Shown: positions 1-8,293, counted from the first letter of the stretch. The stretch: 40,951 nucleotides of DNA from CAZPBC01 sp964584775 (GCA_964584775.1 CAZPBC010000016.1:1-40951); one strand, 5' to 3'. Notes: a model not told the origin generated them from the letters alone. Program-made: numbers and translations.

Positions 1-398
1 AGCTTGGAAACGTCTGAGAGACTATTTCCATCTTCATCACGAAAGTCAAAGGTCGTAGCAACGGGAAGAGGTTCGGAGATTCCAGTACTTTCAATGAGAA
101 GGTAATCAAACTTCCCTTCAGCAGCTAAATCCCGCACCTGCATTAAGAGGTCTTCACGGAGTGTGCAACAAATACAGCCATTACTCATTTCAACAAGCTT
201 TTCTTCTGTCCGAGAGAGGTTACCACCGCCCCGCTCAACCAAATCGGCATCAATGTTGACTTCACTCATATCATTGACAATCACCGCAACTTTGCGCCCT
301 TCACGGTTGTTGAGGATATGATTCAAAAGGGTTGTTTTCCCCGCACCTAGGAACCCTGATAAAACTGTAACTGGAAGCTTTTTTTCCAAAACGGCCAT
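1..398 (-). CDS. CobW/COG0523-family P-loop GTPase, metal chaperone (partial, runs off window)
   Basis: The reading frame starts at the ATG at 398 and runs off the left edge, so only the first 132 residues are visible. A Walker A loop (GFLGAGKTT, residues 15-23) is followed by the family's GCICC metal-binding motif (Cys75, Cys76-78 region) and by ESTGISEP, all diagnostic of the COG0523/CobW GTPases. Such proteins deliver metal, often zinc, to client enzymes and are typically induced under zinc starvation. The gene is divergent from a Fur/Zur-type regulator, and a palindromic Zur-like box lies 31 bases upstream of its start. I infer a Zur-repressed zinc chaperone of the ZigA/YciC type. The family is certain; the metal is inferred from context. 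Confidence 0.9.
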   Translation of the reverse strand, partial: MAVLEKKLPVTVLSGFLGAGKTTLLNHILNNREGRKVAVIVNDMSEVNIDADLVERGGGNLSRTEEKLVEMSNGCICCTLREDLLMQVRDLAAEGKFDYLLIESTGISEPLPVATTFDFRDEDGNSLSDVSK

Positions 399-428
399 GA
401 TTTCTCACTCCTTTCTTGATCCATTTGG

Positions 429-443
429 TGTTATATTGTAACA
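429..443. promoter_or_regulatory. Zur-like operator palindrome
   Basis: The 15-mer TGTTATATTGTAACA is an inverted repeat in which six of seven base pairs match around a central T. It resembles the known bacterial Zur consensus (GTTATA-x-TATAAC type). It sits between a CobW-type GTPase gene and a Fur-family regulator gene, which are divergently transcribed, so one bound repressor could control both. This is a pattern match, not a demonstrated site. Confidence 0.55.
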
Positions 444-513
444 TTTATAATCCTAGCGCAGTAAATGTTCAAGAGGTAAAGTTAACTCACTGTCCAAACG
501 AACTGTTAAGGGC

Positions 514-969
514 ATGAGAGATAATGATATGACTCACTGCAAGAAGATCCTAGAACAGGCAAAACTGTTCTGCCTTGAAAAGAACGAGCGGCTAACAAAG
601 CCAAGATTAGAAGTTCTTAAAATTATTGCCTCAAGTTCCAGGCCCATAGGAGCCTATGAAATACTAGAAAAACTGGGGAAAGTCATTGAAGATCCAAAGC
701 CCCCGACCGCCTACCGCGCGATCAAGTTCTGGGAGCAAAGTCGATTTATTCACCGAATCGAAAGCCTCAGTGCTTATGTCGCCTGCCACGCCGGCCATCG
801 ACACAAAGGGGGACAGTTCATGATCTGTGACGACTGTGGAGTGGTCATTGAAACTCATATCTGTGAGCTACCAAAACCACTAAAGAATCACGCCGTAAAA
901 AATACCTTTATGCCCTCCAGCTGGAATGTCGAAATTCACGGTCTGTGCCATCAATGCCAACCTGCGTAA
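514..969 (+). CDS. zur: Fur-family metalloregulator, probably Zur
   Basis: A 151-residue Fur-family repressor. The N-terminal winged helix contains the usual LTKPRLEVLKII and PPTAYRAIKFW elements. The C-terminal dimerisation domain has a His-rich stretch (HAGHRHKGG) and two CxxC pairs (CDDC and CHQC) that form the structural zinc site. Divergence from a COG0523 GTPase and the Zur-like palindrome between them favour zinc as the sensed metal; Fur or PerR is the alternative. A second ATG at 529 is preceded by a GAGAGA stretch at better spacing, so the true protein may be 146 residues. The gene ends just before a repeat-rich intergenic region. Confidence 0.85.
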   Translation: MRDNDMTHCKKILEQAKLFCLEKNERLTKPRLEVLKIIASSSRPIGAYEILEKLGKVIEDPKPPTAYRAIKFWEQSRFIHRIESLSAYVACHAGHRHKGGQFMICDDCGVVIETHICELPKPLKNHAVKNTFMPSSWNVEIHGLCHQCQPA

Positions 970-1008
970 AAGGCGTTCGCTTCCCGCTCGCCAAAGCCCT
1001 CCGGGTGG

Positions 1009-1162
1009 CTCCGGATCAAACCCTCTTTTTCGGGTTCTCATCCCTCTTATTTATTTTTTTTAGTTCTCAAATTTGGGCATTCGCTCGGGCGGGCAGTGCT
1101 AACGCACGGCCGCCTCGGGCGAATTCTCAAATTTGTTGCTAAAAAACGGAGGAGGAGGGATT
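1009..1162. repeat. 154-bp direct repeat, copy 1, with internal 68-nt palindrome and tRNA-Ser 3' end
   Basis: This 154-bp segment recurs at 1235-1388 with a single substitution (position 1054 versus 1280), giving a 226-bp period. It contains a long imperfect palindrome at 1068-1135 bounded by CAAATTTG on both sides and tipped by GTGC-TAAC-GCAC. Its last 16 bases (1147-1162) equal the 3' end of the neighbouring tRNA-Ser gene. The 403-bp gap between the regulator gene and the tRNA holds these two copies and no convincing gene. Confidence 0.9.
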
Positions 1163-1198
1163 GACTCGCTCGCTTCCCGCTCGTCTCGCCCTCCGGGT

Positions 1199-1217
1199 GG
1201 CTCGGCAAAGCCGAGCC
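1199..1217. repeat. Perfect 8-bp hairpin GGCTCGGC-AAA-GCCGAGCC
   Basis: A GC-rich perfect inverted repeat with a three-base loop. It lies only in the second unit of the duplicated region. The first unit appears to lack it through an internal deletion between GGCTC and CTCCGG. No T-run follows, so it is not an obvious terminator. Confidence 0.6.
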
Positions 1218-1234
1218 ATCGTCCTCCGCCTTCG

Positions 1235-1388
1235 CTCCGGATCAAACCCTCTTTTTCGGGTTCTCATCCCTCTTATTTAATTTTTTTAGTTCTCAAATTT
1301 GGGCATTCGCTCGGGCGGGCAGTGCTAACGCACGGCCGCCTCGGGCGAATTCTCAAATTTGTTGCTAAAAAACGGAGGAGGAGGGATT
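1235..1388. repeat. 154-bp direct repeat, copy 2, overlapping the tRNA-Ser 3' end
   Basis: This is the partner of the copy at 1009-1162, identical except for one base. Its palindrome lies at 1294-1361. The last 16 bases are the genuine 3' end of the tRNA-Ser gene, so the duplication junction lies inside the tRNA. The near identity points to a recent duplication or to gene conversion. Confidence 0.9.
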
Positions 1389-1461
1389 CGAACCCTCGGT
1401 ACGGTTATAGCCGCACACACGCTTTCCAAGCGTGCTCCTTAAGCCACTCGGACACTCCTCC
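1373..1461 (-). tRNA. tRNA-Ser (anticodon GGA)
   Basis: Read on the minus strand this is an 89-nt type II tRNA. The 7-bp acceptor stem pairs GGAGGAG with CTCCTCC. The anticodon stem pairs CACGC with GCGTG around loop TTGGAAA, giving anticodon GGA. A long variable arm follows, then a T arm GAGGG-TTCGAAT-CCCTC. The discriminator base is G and no CCA is encoded. A T6 run directly after the gene may end transcription. A weak promoter candidate (TTGAAA, 17 bp, TACTCT) lies at 1478-1506. Confidence 0.95.
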
Positions 1462-1528
1462 TTAAGGAAAGGCCATAAGAGTACTTGAATTTTGGGTAAT
1501 TTTCAACCGGAATCCCCCTTGTTAGAGA

Positions 1529-1547
1529 GCTTTCCAGGCGTGCTCCT
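1529..1547 (-). repeat. tRNA-Ser anticodon-arm fragment
   Basis: Nineteen bases match the anticodon arm of the adjacent tRNA-Ser gene (1421-1439) with one mismatch. The flanks do not complete a tRNA. It looks like a remnant left by duplication or recombination at the tRNA. The 280-bp stretch 1462-1741 otherwise holds only the tRNA promoter region and no convincing gene. Confidence 0.5.
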
Positions 1548-1741
1548 AGGGAATTGACTAACAAAGCTCTTCCAAGAAATTTTTAGAGATTTATCGCTGT
1601 GCCGCCGATTGCAGAGCGAAGCAAACTTACTTGCTAGTTTACTAAGCTCGATATCGTGGCCCAGTAGAGAAAGATGAAAAATTTTGAGTGAGAGGTTGCT
1701 GGGAGGTTCTGCATAGGAATTGACCTGCAAAAGGATAGAAT

Positions 1742-4700
1742 CTACTCTCGCTCGTCAATAAGAATCCCCATATCAACGAGGATCTTCTCAATCACGAGCG
1801 GAGTGGGAGTTGCGAGGGGATCATCTATCGGGTCAGCAGTGAAGAGTCCTTCCCACCAATTTTCATTTCCTGGTTGTATGAGCCCTTTATCATTGCAGTA
1901 GTCTAGGACATCCCCTGTCGTTAAAGGTCTAACCTCTTCATTTCTTTTCACACGCTCACTAATGTGAGTGACTAGATCCTCACGTGATACATCATATTTC
2001 CCAGCAAGACGTTGCAACTCTACCTCTGCTTCTTTTTTTTGTACCTCGATACGGTCTTTTTGACTCCGCAGGGTTTTCACCATGCGTTCGATATTCACTT
2101 GTTGCTGACCTTCTGCTTTCGCTGCACGCTCACTCATTGTCTCGATTTGAGCGTCTAAACCAGCGGCATCTTTTCCGAGGGTATTAAAAGCCTTTTCCAC
2201 ACAACTTAGATCATTTCGCAGCTCACGATCTTCCCGTGTTTCGACTGCACCCTCGACCCAATTGGTGATCCATTTTGGAGTAACCTGTTCGTAGTAAGCT
2301 TCAGCCACGACAGCTCGGTTTTTCTTAAACGGATCTCCTCCTACTCTCGCAAAATCATCGACAAAACCTTCTACTGCTTGACTCAATCCTAAGGTCTCTG
2401 CGAGAGCCAGTCTATAGGGTGCAACCAGGTGCACATTTTGAGAATGTCTACCGACTGAGCCAACAATCGCTGAAGTGAATGCTTGATTCTTTTTTTGCGC
2501 AACAATGATTCGAATAGGAGAAGCGATCCCAGCCTCTTGTTGGAGATCCATTAGTGAGTAGGCCACCGCATTCAGCGCCTCAAGCTGACCAGTAGAGCAG
2601 ACAAGCATTCCTCCCAATAGTTGAGAAAAAAGCAGTGTTCTCTTTGAAATATCCTTTTCCTCTTCAATTTTTTGAACAATAAAGCTGGTTATCTCCTTTG
2701 CTTTTTCAGAATATTCCTTCTTAAGCGCGATTTCAGGTCTTATATCCGACTCTCTTAAAGGGATTTCGTAGAGAGTTTTTATCCAACCATCCGCCCTTGG
2801 GATAACGACACGTTTCAGCAACTCTTGATTCGTCACATTTGGGAATTCTCGAGTATCTCCTGTCACTACTTCATATGAAATGTAGTTTGGCTTAGTGGGG
2901 TCTATTGTTTCCATCGAACGAAATATTTTAATAAAAGCCTCAAACAATTCACTAGAACTCATCACCGTTTCACCAGAAATTTTAGGAAGTTGAATTTTAG
3001 CCAGCTCCCCACGATTCACACGAAAAGGACTTCTGTCTAACGCTGTCTCGACATCTCTCATACGCACCGTAATGTCGTTTTGTGCAAAAAATTGGAAACT
3101 CACTGCTGGATTCTCTACTTCTCTTAGGCGAAAAATCTGCTCTTCTGAAAGATCCGTATCAAGTAAACGAATCTGCCGAACTTGCCCATCATATTTTAAA
3201 CCCAATTCAGCGAATCCTTTAGGCACTGAGGATAGTCTTGGACATTGAAACAGCTCGACGTCACCTCCAACATCCATCCCTTCTGGAAGCATCTTCAATT
3301 TAGGACTGTTAACTATTTTGATATCTTGTCCAACAATGAGGTCATCAGCCAATGCCGTTATACCATCACAAGAAAGAGACTGTAAACTCCCATTCACACT
3401 GACTCTTTTACCTATGGTCTGTAACATGGGGTTGCGTAAAATAATTAAATCCTTTCCTATTTGAAGCTCTTCAGCAAGAGTTTTTATGTTCGAGCATTCA
3501 ATAACAAATAGGTTGCCGTCTACACGGAGATTCTTGAAAAGAGTTTCTAAATTGGAGTCTTTTTCAATATGTAGATTCCCTTCAACGTGGAGTTGATTTG
3601 GAAATGCCTTCGAAATTGTACCAGCTGGAATAACAAGATCACCTTTTACAACAACTGTGTGAAACCCAAAACTTTTCTCACTTTGGAGTACTCCCATAAA
3701 CTCTTCAGGACTCAAAGTAAGGATAGAGATAACTTCTCCTCCTAAAGATAAACCTTCTGGCAATGCTCCTAAATGGACACAGTCTGAAAGATCTAGGTTT
3801 CCATCAACCCAAAGCATTTCAGGAAGTGCCTCTAAACTTGTACACCCTTTCAGAATCAAGTTTTTATATACATCTAAACCTTCCGGCAACTCCTTTAAAC
3901 TGGTACAGCCAGAGAGATCTAGGCTTCCTCCTACAGTAAGCCTTTTACGAATCGCTTTTAGGCTAGTGCAGTCTTTAGCAGTGAGGTCTCCTTCCACAAA
4001 TACATCTTCTAGCACTTCTTTTAGGCTGGTACAGCCAGAGAGATCTAGATTTCCTCTTACAACCAACTTTCTAGGAAGCGCCTCTAAGCTTGTACAACCT
4101 ATGAGATTTAAGCTTCCTTTCACAGTTAAACCCTGTGGCAACTCCTTTAGGCTTGTACAGCCAGAGAGGTCTAGGTTTCCATCTACTAAGACGTTATCCG
4201 GAAATGCCTTCAGACTCGAGTCACCTATAATCGACAGGTCGCCTTTTACTACAACTTTTTCATCTCCAAAATCTTTATCATTCTGAAGAATCTCCATGAA
4301 CTCTTTAGGGCTCAACTCTTTCCGTAGGCTGGTGCAGCCAGAGAGGTCTATGTTTCCTTCTACAACAAGTCCTTTAGGAAGGAACTCTAAGCTAGTACAG
4401 CCTGCAAGAATAAGATCTCCTTTCACAGTTAAACCTTCCGGCAACTCCTTTAAGCTGGTACAACCAGTGAGATCTAGATTTCCATCTACAACAAGTCCTT
4501 TAGGAAGGAACTCTAAGCTAGTACAGCCGATGAGATCTAGATTTCCTTTCACATGTAAAACTTCTCGCAACCTCGATAATTTTGTACAACCCCCAAGTAT
4601 CAAGTCACCTTCTATGACGCGAAGACCTTCGACGAAGAGTAAGCGATGATTATTAGGGAGGAATATACCCCCTCCCACTTCTAAGCCAGACGGGAATATA

Positions 4701-5917
4701 CCTATACTACTTTGATGGAAACTTAGTGTTTTTCCCACAGAGAGATTATCTGGTAAAAAATCTAAACTTGGACAACCTGAGATAACTAGATTTTCTCTTA
4801 CACGAAGACCACTTGGAAGCCTTTTTAGGCTTGTACACTTTCCAAGGATAATACTTCCTCCTACTTGGAGATTCTTTGGAAGAGCCGTTAGATTTTCACA
4901 ATCTTTCAGTACTAAGTCTCCATCCACTCGAAAATCGTCTGGAAGGGACTCTAAACTAGTACAACCAGAGAGAACTAGATGTCCTTTCACATAAAGACCA
5001 GATGGAAGCATTTTTAGATTTGTACCGTCTTCGATAAGAATATTTCCCTCGACATGGAGACCGTCTGAAAGGGACTCTAAACTTCTACAATCTTTGAGAT
5101 ATATATTTTCTCCCCCCTTAAGCTCCTTTGAAAGAGTTTTTAGATGAGTACAGCCTCTAGAGTACAAATCTCCCTTTAAATCAAGCTTATCTGAAATGGT
5201 TGTCAAGTTTTCACAATCTGCTACACTAATACCTTCTCCAACTTTTATATTTTTCGACAACCTTTCCACATTCTGACATCTTTCAAAACGAAGATTTCCT
5301 CCCACCTCGAGCTCTTTACACGGAATTCTTAGCTGAGGGCAGTCAGAGATAGAAACATCTCCACTCACGACTAAGTGATCTGACAGTTGCGTTAATTTTT
5401 CATTCTTGCTAATCATCATGGACCCTTCCACCTCGAGATGATCAGGAAGGGTTTTTAACTCGCCACACTCCAAGATATCTAGCCTCTTCGCCACATGTAA
5501 ATTGTCTGGAAGTTTTGTGAGTTTTTCACACTTTATAATGGTCAGCTCACCCTCCACCCTTAGGTTCTTTGGAAAAGCCTCAATCCCCTCTTCGCTAGAT
5601 CCTTTCCCACCATAAATAAATACGTCACCCTCGACAACAACCTCTTGATCTCCAAAATCTCTTCGCTCTATAAGCGCTTCAATAAACTCATCTGGGTTTA
5701 AGCGGATAGAGCCACGACCGACTTCCCCTTCTGCGACTCTTCCCGGGTCTAGCGCTCCAGCAGAACTTGCTGAATCCTCTTCAACCATCTCTACCGGAAG
5801 TTTAGCGTCAGACTCTCGAACTGGTCGTCCCGCTAGCTCCCCTTCTCCTACTAGCTCTAAATCATCATCATTATCTGAGTCATACCTTGGGATCTCTTCT
5901 GGGCGACGAACTGGCAT
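1742..5917 (-). CDS. Giant leucine-rich-repeat protein with unrecognised C-terminal domain
   Basis: A 1391-residue protein starting at the ATG at 5917, which has AGGGGG just upstream; the frame stays open further upstream but without a ribosome binding site. Residues 1-70 are acidic and disordered-looking. Residues about 71-905 are leucine-rich repeats of 21 residues with consensus GCTSL-x2-LP-x-GL-x-V-x-GNL-x-L. They fall into three super-blocks, each opened by a cap of the form LSPEEF-x3-LQ-x2-K-x-FG-x3-VVVKGDL (about residues 73, 535 and 735). Residues about 905-1391 match no family I know; they include LLGGMLVCSTGQLEAL and a coiled coil near 1255-1305. No signal peptide or membrane segment is seen. 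The repeat type fits a host-directed effector or scaffold, but that is inference. Confidence 0.85.
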   Translation of the reverse strand: MPVRRPEEIPRYDSDNDDDLELVGEGELAGRPVRESDAKLPVEMVEEDSASSAGALDPGRVAEGEVGRGSIRLNPDEFIEALIERRDFGDQEVVVEGDVFIYGGKGSSEEGIEAFPKNLRVEGELTIIKCEKLTKLPDNLHVAKRLDILECGELKTLPDHLEVEGSMMISKNEKLTQLSDHLVVSGDVSISDCPQLRIPCKELEVGGNLRFERCQNVERLSKNIKVGEGISVADCENLTTISDKLDLKGDLYSRGCTHLKTLSKELKGGENIYLKDCRSLESLSDGLHVEGNILIEDGTNLKMLPSGLYVKGHLVLSGCTSLESLPDDFRVDGDLVLKDCENLTALPKNLQVGGSIILGKCTSLKRLPSGLRVRENLVISGCPSLDFLPDNLSVGKTLSFHQSSIGIFPSGLEVGGGIFLPNNHRLLFVEGLRVIEGDLILGGCTKLSRLREVLHVKGNLDLIGCTSLEFLPKGLVVDGNLDLTGCTSLKELPEGLTVKGDLILAGCTSLEFLPKGLVVEGNIDLSGCTSLRKELSPKEFMEILQNDKDFGDEKVVVKGDLSIIGDSSLKAFPDNVLVDGNLDLSGCTSLKELPQGLTVKGSLNLIGCTSLEALPRKLVVRGNLDLSGCTSLKEVLEDVFVEGDLTAKDCTSLKAIRKRLTVGGSLDLSGCTSLKELPEGLDVYKNLILKGCTSLEALPEMLWVDGNLDLSDCVHLGALPEGLSLGGEVISILTLSPEEFMGVLQSEKSFGFHTVVVKGDLVIPAGTISKAFPNQLHVEGNLHIEKDSNLETLFKNLRVDGNLFVIECSNIKTLAEELQIGKDLIILRNPMLQTIGKRVSVNGSLQSLSCDGITALADDLIVGQDIKIVNSPKLKMLPEGMDVGGDVELFQCPRLSSVPKGFAELGLKYDGQVRQIRLLDTDLSEEQIFRLREVENPAVSFQFFAQNDITVRMRDVETALDRSPFRVNRGELAKIQLPKISGETVMSSSELFEAFIKIFRSMETIDPTKPNYISYEVVTGDTREFPNVTNQELLKRVVIPRADGWIKTLYEIPLRESDIRPEIALKKEYSEKAKEITSFIVQKIEEEKDISKRTLLFSQLLGGMLVCSTGQLEALNAVAYSLMDLQQEAGIASPIRIIVAQKKNQAFTSAIVGSVGRHSQNVHLVAPYRLALAETLGLSQAVEGFVDDFARVGGDPFKKNRAVVAEAYYEQVTPKWITNWVEGAVETREDRELRNDLSCVEKAFNTLGKDAAGLDAQIETMSERAAKAEGQQQVNIERMVKTLRSQKDRIEVQKKEAEVELQRLAGKYDVSREDLVTHISERVKRNEEVRPLTTGDVLDYCNDKGLIQPGNENWWEGLFTADPIDDPLATPTPLVIEKILVDMGILIDERE
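4360..4402. repeat. 43-bp exact intragenic direct repeat, copy A
   Basis: This lies inside the leucine-rich-repeat gene and is identical to 4486-4528, 126 bp away. That distance is exactly two 21-residue repeats. It indicates recent repeat duplication or conversion within the gene. Confidence 0.85.
4486..4528. repeat. 43-bp exact intragenic direct repeat, copy B
   Basis: Partner of the 43-bp element at 4360-4402 in the leucine-rich-repeat gene. The 126-bp offset preserves the reading frame, so recombination between the two would remove or add two protein repeats. Confidence 0.85.
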
Positions 5918-6020
5918 AAAACCCCCTACTTTCATTGATCTAGAACCAAGATCTATGCAAGACGCATGCCAAGAAGGCCATTTTCTCCTTGTCGGTGAGC
6001 ACTTAGGGAGTGGATTGTGA

Positions 6021-6980
6021 TTAAGACGAATGGCGACGAAGGAGCCCACGCTTCGGGGCGAAGAGGGCACTTAGAAGCGAAAAGAGAGCAATCAGCGTGA
6101 CGACGAGACCTCCTGTTGAGTAGGGAGTGCCCAGGGTGGTCAAGAGGTGACGGGAGAGAGCGACTCCCGAGAGGGAAGCAAGCAGACCGATCCCAACACT
6201 GAGCAGAAGAAGCGGTTTGAGTCGATCGACGAAGAGACGAGCAATAAAGGGTGGGCCAACGATGAGAGCGATCACCATCAAGACTCCCACAGCACGAAAA
6301 GCACCTACGGCTGTGATCGAAACCTCTGTCATCATTAGGTAGTTGTAGAATAGAGTAGAGAAGCCGAGGATAGAGGCAAAAGCGGGATCAAAGGTTGTGA
6401 TCTTGAACTCTTTGAAGAAAAGGGTGATCAGGACGAGATTCAAAATAAAGATCCAGAAGGCGAGCTTCAGATCCGAAAGCTGAAGACCATCGACATTTCC
6501 CATGACAATTGCAGTTCCAATATGGGTGTTTTTTGTCAGTAGGGTGAGCAAGATCACTCCTGCGGCAAAGAGCGTTGTGAAGACCAACCCGATGCTCGCA
6601 TCCTCTTGTAAGCGGACATAGCGCGCGAGGAGTTCAACGAGAAAAGCCGTCCCCACCCCAGTGAAGACAGAAGCCACGAACATCGAGCGGACCGGGAGCA
6701 GCCCCGTCTGCATCACCTCCTCCCCTGCAAAGAGATAAACCCCGACAATTCCGATGAGGATGGTATGCGAGAAGGCGTTCGCTAGCATCACCTCTTTTCG
6801 AAGGTAGAGGAAGGTTCCCACCATTGCTGCAGAGGCAGAGATGAAGATTAAGACAAGGAGTTGGATTTCATCGCTGGCAAGGGATTCAAGCGTGAGGCTT
6901 CCTGTAAAAAGACGCTTAAAGAAGAGTCCGATCACCTCAATGAAATTCAGGTTGGTGTAAGGGTTATAGTAGCTCGTCAA
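6021..6980 (-). CDS. ytgD: Metal ABC transporter permease YtgD
   Basis: A 319-residue multi-pass inner-membrane protein of the ABC-3 family (ZnuB/MntB/TroD type). It has about eight hydrophobic segments and the family motif region LRKEVMLANAFSHTILIGIVG, with AVGVLMVIALIVGPP near the C-terminal third. It is the last gene of the ytg operon and overlaps the preceding permease-repressor gene by 4 bp, which implies translational coupling. In Chlamydia, ytgABCD imports iron and possibly manganese or zinc. Having two permease genes suggests a heterodimeric channel. Confidence 0.9.
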   Translation of the reverse strand: MTSYYNPYTNLNFIEVIGLFFKRLFTGSLTLESLASDEIQLLVLIFISASAAMVGTFLYLRKEVMLANAFSHTILIGIVGVYLFAGEEVMQTGLLPVRSMFVASVFTGVGTAFLVELLARYVRLQEDASIGLVFTTLFAAGVILLTLLTKNTHIGTAIVMGNVDGLQLSDLKLAFWIFILNLVLITLFFKEFKITTFDPAFASILGFSTLFYNYLMMTEVSITAVGAFRAVGVLMVIALIVGPPFIARLFVDRLKPLLLLSVGIGLLASLSGVALSRHLLTTLGTPYSTGGLVVTLIALFSLLSALFAPKRGLLRRHSS

Positions 6981-8293
6981 AGGAGGTCTCCTGAGGGAAT
7001 CGGTTGATGGTGAGGATCCAACTTTGGGTTGTGGAGGAGTGTATTCAGCTGGCGTTCTACATCGGGAGTGAGGATATGTTCAATTTCAGCGGCGCTACAA
7101 TGGACACGCTCTTTTCCGATACCGAGGTATTCTACCAAGTAGAGTTCCCACAGGCGGTGGAGACGGACGATATGTTTCGCTCTTTTTGTTCCATCACTCG
7201 TGAGTTTATACTCGCCATGACCGAGAGGCTTGACCCACCCCTCTCTTTTCAGAAGCCGCATCACTCGGAAAATCTGCCGGTGCGTTCCAAAGTCGATCAA
7301 GTCGGAAGTTTTGACCGTCCCTCCTTTTTTCCATATCGCTTTCAAGCAGTTTTCCTCTCTCCTTTTCGTTCGAAACTTAAAGGAGCGTATCGCCCGGGTC
7401 ACGAGACCCGTCGTTGGAGAAAAGGCAAAACAGAGAAGTGAAATTCCCCCAGACACCAGAACGATCATCGGTCCAGCAGGAATGCTCGGCTTCTCCTCTG
7501 GAAAGAGGGCATAAAGGGTGTAGCTCAGCTCTAAAGAGAGGATCGTTCCGATCAAAGCAGCGAGTGCTCCCAGAAGAGAGGCGATGAGAAGCATCTGTTT
7601 AAAAGATTGAGTGAGTGCACGCGCGGAAGCGGCAGGAGCGATGAGCATGGCTGAGACAAGCACGACACCCACTGAACGGATGCCAATGATGATCGCTCCT
7701 ACGGTCAAAAAAGCGACAATTCCATTCAAAAGAGAGGTTTTCATCCCAATGGTATCAGCAAACTGCGGATCCATCGTGAGAGTAAGCAGCTCTTTATAGA
7801 AGAGAAAGACTGTCAGAGCGACAACCAATAGAAGCACAGCATAAATCAAGATATGCTCATCGGTCATGGTCGCCGTTTGTCCGTAGAGGTAGAGCTGCCC
7901 TTGCCGATAGAGCGTTGTATGGGTGAACTGCATCCGACTCGCAATTGTGACACCGATCCCAAAAAAGAGCGCTAAGACCAGACCCAGCGAAGCGTCAGCG
8001 GGAACGCGCAGGCGTTTTTGTAAAACGCGGATACAGAAAAGAGCAAAGAGAGAAGTGACACCGGCAAAGAGGAGGACGAAGACCGACATGAAAGAGCTTT
8101 CACTCGAAATGAAGAGCGAGCTAAACAAGAGCCCAAGTCCAACACCGGGGTAGGTCGCGTGTGAAAGAGACTCCCCAAGAAGGGACTCTTTTCGAAGAAA
8201 AACAAGGACTCCAATGAGGGCTGTGGTGAGGCAAATCAGCATCGATGCGATCGTTGGAGCACGGAGGAGAGGATCCGTGAAGTAGTGCATCAT
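6977..8293 (-). CDS. ytgC: YtgCR: metal ABC permease fused to a DtxR-type repressor
   Basis: A 438-residue fusion. Residues 1 to about 300 are an ABC-3 permease (FLRKESLLGESLSHATYPG, SVGVVLVSAMLIAPAA). Residues about 310-438 are a DtxR/MntR-like module: a winged helix, then RLHRLWELYLVEYLG and VHCSAAEIEHIL, ending in PHHQPIP. Aligned by eye to DtxR, the metal ligands His79, Glu83, His98, Glu105 and His106 are kept, while Cys102 is Ala. The same fusion is known in Chlamydia, where the YtgR part is released and represses its own operon when iron is present. The gene overlaps both neighbours by 4 bp. Confidence 0.92.
   Translation of the reverse strand: MMHYFTDPLLRAPTIASMLICLTTALIGVLVFLRKESLLGESLSHATYPGVGLGLLFSSLFISSESSFMSVFVLLFAGVTSLFALFCIRVLQKRLRVPADASLGLVLALFFGIGVTIASRMQFTHTTLYRQGQLYLYGQTATMTDEHILIYAVLLLVVALTVFLFYKELLTLTMDPQFADTIGMKTSLLNGIVAFLTVGAIIIGIRSVGVVLVSAMLIAPAASARALTQSFKQMLLIASLLGALAALIGTILSLELSYTLYALFPEEKPSIPAGPMIVLVSGGISLLCFAFSPTTGLVTRAIRSFKFRTKRREENCLKAIWKKGGTVKTSDLIDFGTHRQIFRVMRLLKREGWVKPLGHGEYKLTSDGTKRAKHIVRLHRLWELYLVEYLGIGKERVHCSAAEIEHILTPDVERQLNTLLHNPKLDPHHQPIPSGDLL

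Noticed and set aside
945..1465. Plus-strand open frames through the repeat region and tRNA
   Set aside because: They consist of duplicated palindromic repeats and antisense tRNA sequence; composition is not protein-like.
1009..1547. Prophage or genomic island attachment site at tRNA-Ser
   Set aside because: No integrase, excisionase or phage gene lies in the window, and the duplicated tRNA segment is only 16 bases, so the interpretation is left as a possibility.
1503..1730. 75-codon minus-strand open frame after the LRR gene
   Set aside because: It starts at a TTG without ribosome binding site, has no recognisable features and covers the tRNA-Ser fragment, so it is probably not a gene.
3966..4649. 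Long plus-strand open frames opposite the LRR gene
   Set aside because: They are antisense shadows whose apparent repeats simply mirror the leucine-rich repeats on the other strand.
1742..5917. Assignment of the LRR protein as an IpaH-type (NEL) ubiquitin ligase
   Set aside because: The characteristic CxD motif and surrounding NEL sequence are not present; only a lone Cys in a helical context is seen.
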